From NCBI GenBank assembly GCA_044448905.1, contig JBIOHJ010000065.1, positions 1 through 18,217 of the forward strand: a DNA stretch of 18,217 nucleotides, written 5' to 3'. The stretch comes from JBIOHJ01 sp044448905 (lineage in GTDB: Bacteria > Bacteroidota > Bacteroidia > AKYH767-A > OLB10). Numbering within the stretch: the first letter of the stretch is position 1; each line of letters begins with the position of its first letter. The notes below the pieces were generated by a model that did no database searches, was not told where the DNA came from, and worked only from the letters and a program-made list of their open reading frames with translations. Positions 1 to 6,719 of this stretch are shown here, one piece after another. Made by a program: the position numbers and the translations under genes.

Positions 1-918
1 ACCATTGTAATGGTTTCACTTTTAAGAAAACTTATCAGGGATGATAACGACCGTTTGTTCTTTGCCGGAATTACAGTTATTGCCGCCAATGCCGGAGGTG
101 CATGGTCACCTATTGGCGATGTTACCACCACCATGCTTTGGATTGGCAGGCAAATCACACCGTTAAATATTATTGCCGAACTTTTCCTGCCAAGCCTGGT
201 TTGCATAGTAGTGCCGCTCTTGTTCTCGTCACTTTATTTAAAAGGAAATATTCCAAAACAGGACAGTATTGCAGACGGAAAATCAAAAATGCTTTCGGCA
301 ACACATCAGTCGGTGGTTTTCTTTTCAGGAGTTACAATACTAATTTTAGTTCCCGTATTTGAAAAAATAACATCCCTGCCTCCTTTCATGGGAATATTGA
401 CTGGCTTGGGTATACTATGGATTATTACCGAAATAATGCACGGGAAAAAAGATACCGAAGACAAACACCGGCTTTCTGTTACTCATGCTTTGCGTAAGAT
501 TGATATGCCATGCATTTTATTTTTTCTCGGCATCCTTGTTTCCGTTGCCGCACTCGAATCCACTCACATATTGGCTTCGCTTGCAGACCAGCTGGCTGAC
601 AAAATCGGGAATTTAAATATCATTGTATTGTCCTTCGGGTTGGTTTCTGCCGTTATTGACAACGTCCCGTTAGTTGCCGCTGCGCAGGGAATGTACCCGT
701 TACAGCAATATCCTACCGACCACTATTTTTGGGAGTTTCTTGCCTATTGCACCGGAACCGGGGGCAGCGTGCTTATTATTGGCTCGGCAGCAGGAGTTGC
801 TGCAATGGGAATGGAGAAAATAAATTTCTTTTGGTACCTGCGTAAAATTGCATGGCTTGCTTTGGCAGGATATTTTGCAGGCGCTCTTGTTTATATTTTG
901 GAAGAAAATTTTTTTTGA
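1..918 (+). CDS. nhaD: NhaD-type Na+/H+ antiporter, C-terminal part (5' end outside the window)
   Basis: Inner-membrane antiporter of the NhaD (ion transporter superfamily) type, which exchanges cytoplasmic Na+ for protons. The frame is open from base 1 (first codons read T-I-V-M-V-S-L-L), so the ATG at 10 is an internal Met and the true start lies upstream. About 305 residues are visible, against roughly 420-480 for the family. Family landmarks are the AANAGGAWSPIGDVTT motif about 28 residues in, the helix with SAVIDNVPLVAA, and the C-terminal GSVLIIGSAAGVAAMGMEKI segment. These include the polar and acidic membrane residues expected for ion translocation. Many hydrophobic helices are visible. 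It lies directly upstream of a KdpDE-like and Kup potassium block, which suggests a Na+/K+ homeostasis neighbourhood. There is no clear terminator after it. The family call is secure; its regulation lies outside the window. Confidence 0.93.
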   Translation, partial: TIVMVSLLRKLIRDDNDRLFFAGITVIAANAGGAWSPIGDVTTTMLWIGRQITPLNIIAELFLPSLVCIVVPLLFSSLYLKGNIPKQDSIADGKSKMLSATHQSVVFFSGVTILILVPVFEKITSLPPFMGILTGLGILWIITEIMHGKKDTEDKHRLSVTHALRKIDMPCILFFLGILVSVAALESTHILASLADQLADKIGNLNIIVLSFGLVSAVIDNVPLVAAAQGMYPLQQYPTDHYFWEFLAYCTGTGGSVLIIGSAAGVAAMGMEKINFFWYLRKIAWLALAGYFAGALVYILEENFF

Positions 919-966
919 TTGCTAAAGGGATTTAACCCGGAGGCTATTTATTATTTTCAGCAGTTC

Positions 967-1033
967 TTTATAAAATCTTTATACAAATTGCTCCTGCTTT
1001 TATACTTTACTTACAGGGGCAGGCATACCTTTG
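967..1033 (+). promoter_or_regulatory. Candidate KdpE-type operator pair and -7 promoter word upstream of the kinase-regulator operon
   Basis: Box 1 (967-983) reads TTTATA-AAATC-TTTATA, two half-sites with an 11-bp period. Box 2 (999-1015) reads TTTATA-CTTTA-CTTACA, again with an 11-bp period. The word TACCTTTG at 1026-1033 matches the Bacteroidetes -7 consensus TAnnTTTG. No good -33 TTTG is seen, and box 2 occupies that place, as expected for an activated promoter. OmpR/PhoB-family regulators bind direct repeats with this period, and as I recall E. coli KdpE half-sites resemble TTTATA and TTTACA. The arrangement is repeated with identical spacing upstream of the porin gene. Binding by the adjacent regulator is inference. 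Confidence 0.6.
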
Positions 1034-1047
1034 TACCATAATTTAAA

Positions 1048-2139
1048 TTGAAAGTGGTGGCAAATCTTAAGCTGAATAAAATAAACAAATCCAGTCAATA
1101 CTTCTTTAGCATTTTAATTGTTGTATTGGTTTCGGCTTTGTGTTTTGGTTTGTCAGCCTACATTGGTTACAGGGTTATAGCGCTTATTTTATTAGTTACT
1201 GTTTCTCTTATCGCGATGTTTTTTGATATACTGCCGGTTTTATTGGCAGCGGTGTTAAGCGCGTTAATCTGGAATTTCTTTTTCATTCCGCCCAAATTCA
1301 CTTTTCATATTGACAGCACTGAAGATGTTTTAATGTTCCTTATGTATTTTGTAATTGCGCTCGTAAACGCGGTGCTCACTATCAAAATTCGCCAGGCAGA
1401 AAAAGCAGCGCAGAAAAAAGAAGAAAAAGAAAATACACTCAAGCTTTACAGCACACTGCTTAATTCGCTTTCGCATGAACTGCGAACACCCATTGCAACT
1501 ATCATAGGCGCAACAGACAACCTGCAAACACAGGATAACAAGCTTTCAGTACAAAATAAAAACGAATTGGTTGCTGAAATTTCAAAAGCATCATTGCGCT
1601 TAAACAGGCAGGTGGAAAACCTGCTCAACATGTCGCGCCTCGAATCGGGTTTCATACAGCCGAAAAAAGACTGGTGCGATATCAACGAACTGGTGCATGA
1701 TGTGGTGAACAGGATAAAAGAAAATACCGAGCATCGCCCTATTAGCATTATTATTAAAGACGCTCTACCATTATTCAAAATAGATTACGGTTTAATTGAA
1801 CATGTGCTCTATAATCTTCTTCTTAATGCGATTTTATACATTCCAAAATACAGCGTCATTACTGTTAAAGCGAATTGCATGGAAGAAAAATTAGTGTTGG
1901 TTGTGGAAGACACCGGCAACGGGTTTCCCGAAGATGAAATTGACAAAGTGTTTGAAAAATTTTATCGCCTTAAGAATTCAGACACGGGTGGAACAGGGTT
2001 AGGATTATCCATTGTAAAAGGTTTTGTGGAAGCCCACAACGGAACCATTAACCTGGAAAATATTGCCGAAGGGGGAGCCAAATTCACTATTGTAATTCCT
2101 GCGGAAACATCTTATATAAATGATTTGAAAAATGAATAG
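1048..2139 (+). CDS. KdpD-like membrane sensor histidine kinase lacking the KdpD/Usp sensor domains
   Basis: Inner-membrane sensor kinase, 363 aa. Four hydrophobic helices lie between about residues 17 and 112 and include NFFFIPPKFTFHI, the hallmark of the KdpD transmembrane (DUF4118) region. A short charged coiled linker follows (about 113-130), then the HisKA H-box SLSHELRTP with phospho-acceptor His143, the N-box (NLLLNA, Asn260), G1 DTGNGFP (288-294), the F-box FEKFYRL and G2 GGTGLGLSI (314-322). All catalytic boxes look intact. Full KdpD is about 900 aa, so the N-terminal KdpD and Usp domains are absent here, and the preceding 129 bp is non-coding. The start is uncertain: there is no ATG near the N-terminus, the TTG at 1048 is used, and GTG codons at 1054 and 1057 are alternatives. 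The 3' end overlaps the regulator gene by 8 nt, so the two are co-transcribed. Its stimulus cannot be read from the sequence. Confidence 0.9.
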   Translation: MKVVANLKLNKINKSSQYFFSILIVVLVSALCFGLSAYIGYRVIALILLVTVSLIAMFFDILPVLLAAVLSALIWNFFFIPPKFTFHIDSTEDVLMFLMYFVIALVNAVLTIKIRQAEKAAQKKEEKENTLKLYSTLLNSLSHELRTPIATIIGATDNLQTQDNKLSVQNKNELVAEISKASLRLNRQVENLLNMSRLESGFIQPKKDWCDINELVHDVVNRIKENTEHRPISIIIKDALPLFKIDYGLIEHVLYNLLLNAILYIPKYSVITVKANCMEEKLVLVVEDTGNGFPEDEIDKVFEKFYRLKNSDTGGTGLGLSIVKGFVEAHNGTINLENIAEGGAKFTIVIPAETSYINDLKNE

Positions 2140-2818
2140 CCCTGAAATTCTAATTATAGATGATGAAGCGCAAATACGGAAGCTGCTTGAAATTACTCTG
2201 CAAAGCAACAATTACAAAGTAAATGAAGCAGCCACCGCAAAAGAAGGGCTGCTGTTTGCAGCCAACCATCCGCCCGATTTGATTTTACTCGATATTGGTT
2301 TGCCCGATGAGAACGGGCAGGAGGTTTTAAAAAAACTTCGTGAGTGGTACAACAAACCAATTATCATTCTTTCGGTGCAAAGCGATGAAGAAAATATTGT
2401 GAAAGCGCTAGACAACGGAGCCAATGATTACCTCGTAAAACCATTTCGGACAGGCGAATTGCTCGCGCGAATCCGTTCGTCTCTGCGTAGCCTTTCTTCC
2501 GAAGAAAATAACCCGGTAATTGATTGCAATGATTTACAAATTGATTTGACATTACGAATCGTTAAAAAGAAAAATGAAATGGTTAAGCTTACTGCAACCG
2601 AATACACTTTGCTTTCCCTGCTTGCCAAAAACGAAGGAAAAGTTTTGACGCACCAGTATTTGCTGCGCGAAGTTTGGGGGCCGGGATATATTAACCAATC
2701 GCAATACCTTCGTGTGTTTATTGCCCAGCTTAGAAAAAAGATTGAAGATGATGCCAACAAACCAAAACACATCATTACCGAATCGGGTGTAGGCTATAGG
2801 TTTGTTGCAGGAGAATAG
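2132..2818 (+). CDS. kdpE: KdpE-like response regulator (OmpR/PhoB family)
   Basis: DNA-binding response regulator, 228 aa, partner of the overlapping kinase. The receiver domain (about residues 4-118) has the acidic pair Asp10-Asp11, the phospho-acceptor Asp54 in LLDIGLPDENG, Ser81 as the switch residue and Lys103 in DYLVKPF. A winged-helix domain (about 128-226) contains LTATEYTLLSLLAKNEGKVLT and ends in a typical ESGVGYRF strand. The segment from PIIIL to VKPF is strongly KdpE-like. The ATG lies inside the last codons of the kinase gene (sequence ATGAATAG), typical of translational coupling. Candidate binding sites for it lie before the kinase gene and immediately after its own stop codon, in front of the porin gene. 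It may therefore control both units, including itself. The family is certain; the KdpE subtype is likely. Confidence 0.92.
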   Translation: MNSPEILIIDDEAQIRKLLEITLQSNNYKVNEAATAKEGLLFAANHPPDLILLDIGLPDENGQEVLKKLREWYNKPIIILSVQSDEENIVKALDNGANDYLVKPFRTGELLARIRSSLRSLSSEENNPVIDCNDLQIDLTLRIVKKKNEMVKLTATEYTLLSLLAKNEGKVLTHQYLLREVWGPGYINQSQYLRVFIAQLRKKIEDDANKPKHIITESGVGYRFVAGE

Positions 2819-2825
2819 CCACGTC

Positions 2826-2892
2826 TTTACAAAATCTTTATACTTTCCCCTTATAGTTTAATACGGTATTTATAGAATCCGTGGTTGCTTTG
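2826..2892 (+). promoter_or_regulatory. Second copy of the KdpE-type operator layout, upstream of the porin-kup operon
   Basis: Box 1 (2826-2842) reads TTTACA-AAATC-TTTATA and differs by one base from box 1 of the kinase promoter. Box 2 (2858-2874) reads TTAATA-CGGTA-TTTATA. The -7-like word TTGCTTTG is at 2885-2892. Offsets from the start of box 1 are 32 bp to box 2 and 59 bp to the -7 word, identical to the kinase promoter. The expected transcript start is about 2899, 14 nt before the porin ATG. The second box and the -7 word are imperfect alone; the shared register is the main support. Confidence 0.55.
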
Positions 2893-2912
2893 CACACTCA
2901 AATGTTTATCCA

Positions 2913-4298
2913 ATGCAACAGTCAACAACCCGTTCTGAAAAAATAACCATTCTAAATGCAATTCCGCTCCTGGTTTGCAGTTTTCTTTTTTCAATAATCA
3001 GTTTATCTGCACAAAATCAAACAAACGATACTGTTTCAGAAGCAAAACAATCTTACACCGAGCCCTTTGCCTTTGGCGATTTCACATGGGTACAGGGAAA
3101 TAACCGCCAGCATCAATCGTTGCTCGATTCAAAATATTTTACAGGCAGCGTTACTATTGATTGCAATTACAACTATTCATTCAACAAACCCATTGACCAC
3201 ACCAACAGCGGAAGCACTGCAACATTTCGCAGCAATGAATTCAATGTTTCGTACATAGAAGCTGGCGGAGATTTTCATGAACCTGAAAGTGGTGCAAGAG
3301 CAAGGCTTATGTTGCAATTCGGAACAAGAGCCACCGGAATTCCACGCAATGACAACACTCCCCTTCGCGGACAGTTTGATTTATACAATGCGCTCCGTTA
3401 TGTAACCGAGGGCTATGCCGGAATGCACTGGAACAAAATGCACGGCATCAATCTCGACTTTGGAATTTTCAAATCCTATGTCGGCTTGCTTTCATACAAC
3501 AACTTTGAGAATTGGAATTACCAGCCTTCTTACACGTCAGACAACACGCCCTGGTATTTCACAGGCGCAAGAATGCAAATGTTTCCGTCAGATAAATTAA
3601 AGATTGAATTATGGTTAGTTAACGGCTGGCAAACCTATGGAATGTTCAACGAGATGCCGGGCATAGGTTATCAATTAGTGTGGCGCCCCAAAGAATGGGC
3701 ATCAATTCTTACCTGTTCTAATATCGGGTGGGATACACCGCTTAATGAAGACCGTTTTCGCTTTCATACGGATAACAGCGCAGTTATACGTTACTATAAC
3801 AATCCCGGAAATAAATTTATTTCTAAAGCTGCATTCTCTTTCACTGCCGATTTAGGTTTTGAGAACGGAGGAGGCGTTGTCCCGTTTAATGGTGATTCGA
3901 TAACTCCAGCGCAAAATTTTTGGAGTGTAATGTTTTACAACCGTTTTTGGTTTGGCAAAAAAGAAAAAATCGCGTGGACATTTGGAGGCGGCTACATCAA
4001 CAACCCCGGAAGATATTTAGCATTGCTTCCGACAGGCAGCGGAGTGCTTACACAAAACCCCGGAGATAAATTTGAAGGTTGGGATGCGTCAACAGGCATT
4101 CATTTGATGCCGAACGAATATATTACTTTCGGAATCGAGTTCGTAACCCGTCATTCTACAGTTCCTTATTTTTCAGGACACGGAGGAGTAACTTCACCAA
4201 ACGGCTGGAATCCTCCAATCGGAAATCCCGATAGTTTTGTTGCTGACCTTGTAAAGGACGAGAACCGGATTATTTTCTCTGTAATTTTCAGAATGTAG
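2913..4298 (+). CDS. Outer-membrane beta-barrel porin, BBP2/OmpL-like
   Basis: Predicted outer-membrane pore, 461 aa. A hydrophobic signal sequence spans about residues 13-33 with likely cleavage after LSA, before QNQTND. The rest is rich in alternating polar/aromatic strands with Trp and Tyr girdles, for example the stretches near residues 155-190 and 225-260, and ends in the strand IIFSVIFRM. The pattern agrees with the putative beta-barrel porin-2 (BBP2) family, which I recall next to potassium transport genes in Bacteroidetes. Kup follows after 4 nt, so the two are one operon. The likely role is passage of K+ or another small solute across the outer membrane to feed Kup, which is inference from position. 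The ATG at 2913 gives a complete signal peptide. A different barrel family is the main alternative. Confidence 0.82.
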   Translation: MQQSTTRSEKITILNAIPLLVCSFLFSIISLSAQNQTNDTVSEAKQSYTEPFAFGDFTWVQGNNRQHQSLLDSKYFTGSVTIDCNYNYSFNKPIDHTNSGSTATFRSNEFNVSYIEAGGDFHEPESGARARLMLQFGTRATGIPRNDNTPLRGQFDLYNALRYVTEGYAGMHWNKMHGINLDFGIFKSYVGLLSYNNFENWNYQPSYTSDNTPWYFTGARMQMFPSDKLKIELWLVNGWQTYGMFNEMPGIGYQLVWRPKEWASILTCSNIGWDTPLNEDRFRFHTDNSAVIRYYNNPGNKFISKAAFSFTADLGFENGGGVVPFNGDSITPAQNFWSVMFYNRFWFGKKEKIAWTFGGGYINNPGRYLALLPTGSGVLTQNPGDKFEGWDASTGIHLMPNEYITFGIEFVTRHSTVPYFSGHGGVTSPNGWNPPIGNPDSFVADLVKDENRIIFSVIFRM

Positions 4299-4302
4299 CG
4301 AT

Positions 4303-6243
4303 ATGATTACACCCATTCATTCAAAAAAAATAACTTTTGCCTCTCTTCTTGTCGCCCTCGGAATAATTTATGGTGACATCGGCACCAGCCCGCTGTATGT
4401 ACTTAAAGCCATTATTGGTACAAGAGAGATTTCTGAACAACTGATTCTTGGAGGGCTCTCCTGCATTTTCTGGACACTTACACTGCAAACTTCAATCAAG
4501 TACGTATGGTTTACACTGAAAGCGGATAATAAAGGCGAAGGGGGAATTTTTTCACTGTACGCGCTCGTTCGCAAAACAAAAATAAAGTGGCTGGTGTTTC
4601 CCGCTATAATTGGCGGCAGCGCGTTGCTCGCTGACGGGTTAATAACACCTTCCATATCCGTTACTGCTGCGGTAGAAGGGTTACAGTATTTTAACCCTGA
4701 AATTCCTGTTCTTCCAATCGTCATTGTCATATTATTTCTTCTTTTTTTTATCCAGCAGTTCGGAACCAATTTTGTAGGCAGATCGTTCGGGCCTGTCATG
4801 CTGGTTTGGTTTTCGATGCTTTCTATACTCGGAATAAGCCAGCTTGCCGGGAATATTTCGGTGCTCAAAGCAATCAGCCCTTATTATGCTTATGAGCTGC
4901 TTGTAAAATATCCGCAGGGCTTTTGGCTGCTTGGCGCTGTTTTTCTTTGCACAACAGGTGCCGAAGCGCTGTATTCTGATTTGGGGCATTGCGGCCGAAA
5001 AAATATCCGCGTAAGCTGGGTGTTTGTTAAAACATGTCTTCTCATTAATTATTTCGGGCAGGGCGCATGGGCATTAAATTACAACGGCAGCACACTCGGT
5101 GACCGTAACCCGTTTTTTTCCACCATGCCCGACTGGTTTCTCTTTTCGGGAATTATTATTTCAACCGCTGCTGCCGTAGTAGCAAGCCAGGCATTAATAA
5201 GCGGTTCGTTTACGCTGATTAACGAATCCATACGCCTTAATTTCGGCCCCAGGCTTCGTATAAACTACCCGACATTGCTGCGCGGGCAGCTTTATATTCC
5301 GAGTGTAAACTGGGTATTATGCCTCGGATGCATAGGTATTGTTCTCTATTTTAAAGGCTCAACAGGCATGGAAGCCGCCTACGGCCTTTCCATAATAATT
5401 GCTATGATAAGCACATCGCTCCTGCTCAGCCATTACCTGTTTCTCAAGCGGTATCCTTTCTATGTGATTATTCTTTTGCTCGTAATGTTTTCAATTATTG
5501 AAATTTCTTTCCTGGTTGCCAACCTCAGCAAATTTCAGCATGGCGGATGGGTTACGCTGGTAATAACCGGTTTTCTTACCGCGAATATGTTTGCGTGGTT
5601 CAGGGCGCGTAAAATCCGCAACAAGCTGGTTGAGTTTGAAAAGCTGGATGATTATTTACGGCTTATAACCGAATTGAGCAACGATACTTCGGTTCCAAAG
5701 TATGCGACCAATTTGGTTTACCTGACAAGCGCCAACAGGCGCGATGAAATTGAAAGCAAGGTGATTTATTCCATTCTCCAGAAGCAACCCAAGCGTGCCG
5801 ACATTTACTGGTTTGTTCATGTGGATGTAATGGACGAACCCTATACCATGGAATACAAAGTGCATGAGCTGGTGCATCATAAAATAATTCATGTGGATTT
5901 CCGGCTTGGTTTCAGGGTAGAACAGCGCATTAACCTCATGTTCCGGCAGGTGGTGGAGGATTTGGTTGCTGGTAAAGAAGTGGATATACGCAGCCGTTAC
6001 CATTCGCTCGCTTCAAAAAATGTAACAGGTGATTTTAAATTTGTAATCATCGAAAAGCATATTTCGAATGAAAATGAATTCCGGCTTTTCGAAAAGATAG
6101 TGCTTGATATTTACGAAATGCTTAAGTTGTTCGGGCTTCCCGAATCCAAAGCATTCGGGCTTGATACCAGCTCGGTTACTGTCGAAAAAGTCCCTTTGGT
6201 TTTAAACCCGGTTGGAAAAATAAATTTGAAACGGATAGAGTAA
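4303..6243 (+). CDS. kup: Kup-family low-affinity potassium transporter
   Basis: Inner-membrane K+/H+ symporter of the KUP/HAK/KT family, 646 aa, the usual bacterial length of about 620-660. The signature GIIYGDIGTSPLYVL is at about residues 20-34, with Asp25 in the conserved ion-path position, followed by NKGEGGIFSLYAL, the ADGLITPSISVTAAVEGL helix and FIQQFGTNFVGRSFGP. About twelve hydrophobic helices run to near residue 430, followed by a soluble cytoplasmic domain of about 200 residues. The gene starts 4 nt after the porin stop and has no promoter of its own, so it should respond to the operator upstream of the porin. Pairing Kup rather than KdpFABC with a KdpDE-like system is the notable point. 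No damage is seen. Confidence 0.96.
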   Translation: MITPIHSKKITFASLLVALGIIYGDIGTSPLYVLKAIIGTREISEQLILGGLSCIFWTLTLQTSIKYVWFTLKADNKGEGGIFSLYALVRKTKIKWLVFPAIIGGSALLADGLITPSISVTAAVEGLQYFNPEIPVLPIVIVILFLLFFIQQFGTNFVGRSFGPVMLVWFSMLSILGISQLAGNISVLKAISPYYAYELLVKYPQGFWLLGAVFLCTTGAEALYSDLGHCGRKNIRVSWVFVKTCLLINYFGQGAWALNYNGSTLGDRNPFFSTMPDWFLFSGIIISTAAAVVASQALISGSFTLINESIRLNFGPRLRINYPTLLRGQLYIPSVNWVLCLGCIGIVLYFKGSTGMEAAYGLSIIIAMISTSLLLSHYLFLKRYPFYVIILLLVMFSIIEISFLVANLSKFQHGGWVTLVITGFLTANMFAWFRARKIRNKLVEFEKLDDYLRLITELSNDTSVPKYATNLVYLTSANRRDEIESKVIYSILQKQPKRADIYWFVHVDVMDEPYTMEYKVHELVHHKIIHVDFRLGFRVEQRINLMFRQVVEDLVAGKEVDIRSRYHSLASKNVTGDFKFVIIEKHISNENEFRLFEKIVLDIYEMLKLFGLPESKAFGLDTSSVTVEKVPLVLNPVGKINLKRIE

Positions 6244-6278
6244 TTTTATTTTTCATTTTTTGGAGTGATACCGGAGGC

Positions 6279-6551
6279 GGGAACTTTGTTCCGGTGGCCG
6301 TATCATTTGATACGATGGTCGTATCATGTGTTACGAAGGCCGTATCATTTGCTACTGAGGTCGTATAATCTTCTACGATGTCCGTATCATTTGCTACGGA
6401 GGCCGTATAATCTTCTACAGGGGTCATATCATTTGCTACGGTGACCGTATAATTTTCTACGGGGGTCATATCATTTGCTACGGTGACCGTATCACTTGCT
6501 ACGGAGGTCGTATAATTTGCTACGATAGCCGGAAAATTTGCTCTGATGATT
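6279..6551. repeat. Tandem array of 21-bp hairpin-forming units downstream of kup
   Basis: Eleven clear units of exactly 21 bp run from 6300 to 6530, with degenerate units at 6279-6299 and 6531-6551. Most units contain a small inverted repeat CCGTA-N8-TACGG separated by a short GGAGGCC-like linker. Stem changes are often compensated: the units at 6363 and 6510 read TCGTA...TACGA where those at 6384, 6447 and 6489 read CCGTA...TACGG, the unit at 6300 has a 6-bp stem CGTATC...GATACG, and the 6279 unit has GGAAC...GTTCC. From 6342 to 6488 loops of TCATTTGC and TAATYTTC types alternate, giving a 42-bp higher-order period. This array fills most of the 476-bp gap between kup and the next gene. No coding role is apparent; transcript-end structure or a dispersed repeat family are possibilities. 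Confidence 0.9.
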
Positions 6552-6646
6552 GAAAAATTTGATTTTCACCTTTGTAGCAATTACCTCAAAGAAGTTGCAT
6601 GTTTTGTATATTTCGGTTCATGTTTACATGAGGAAATGAGATGTTA

Positions 6647-6680
6647 AAACCTGACAGGAACTGCGCGACCCGTCAGGTTT
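6647..6680. repeat. Hairpin repeat element, copy 1 (inverted relative to copy 2 at 9056)
   Basis: A 9-bp perfect stem AAACCTGAC (6647-6655) pairs with GTCAGGTTT (6672-6680). It continues inward through an A/C mismatch and two G-C pairs to a 10-nt loop that contains GCGC. The reverse complement of 6661-6678, ACCTGACGGGTCGCGCAG, is identical to 9059-9076. It sits 40 bp before the TPR gene. It looks like a dispersed intergenic element. There is no U-tract, so a simple intrinsic terminator is less likely. Confidence 0.75.
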
Positions 6681-6719
6681 ACAATAAAAAAGTATATTTA
6701 CGGATTACTTTTTATTTTC

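Noticed and set aside
924..940. GGG-ATTTAA-CCC as an nhaD terminator
   Set aside because: Three base pairs without a T-tract is too weak.
1446..1778. Minus-strand frame opposite the histidine kinase
   Set aside because: The opposite strand clearly encodes the H-box and flanking HisKA residues; the antisense peptide looks random.
6244..6444. Sixty-six open codons directly after the kup stop in the same frame
   Set aside because: Mostly repeat units that lack stops in this frame; Kup already has normal length and a natural C-terminus, so read-through or a lost extension is not needed.
6176..6469. Minus-strand open frame of 97 codons rich in VANDT-like heptapeptides
   Set aside because: It is an artefact of the 21-bp repeat (a multiple of 3, so stops are repeatedly avoided), starts inside the array and runs antisense into the end of kup. 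No independent coding evidence.
6279..6551. CRISPR array
   Set aside because: Units are contiguous 21-mers with no unique spacers and no cas genes nearby.
6619..6630. Palindrome CATGT-TT-ACATG as an operator for the TPR gene
   Set aside because: Only 5 bp per arm, 90 bp from the start codon and unaccompanied by promoter words; it could easily be chance.
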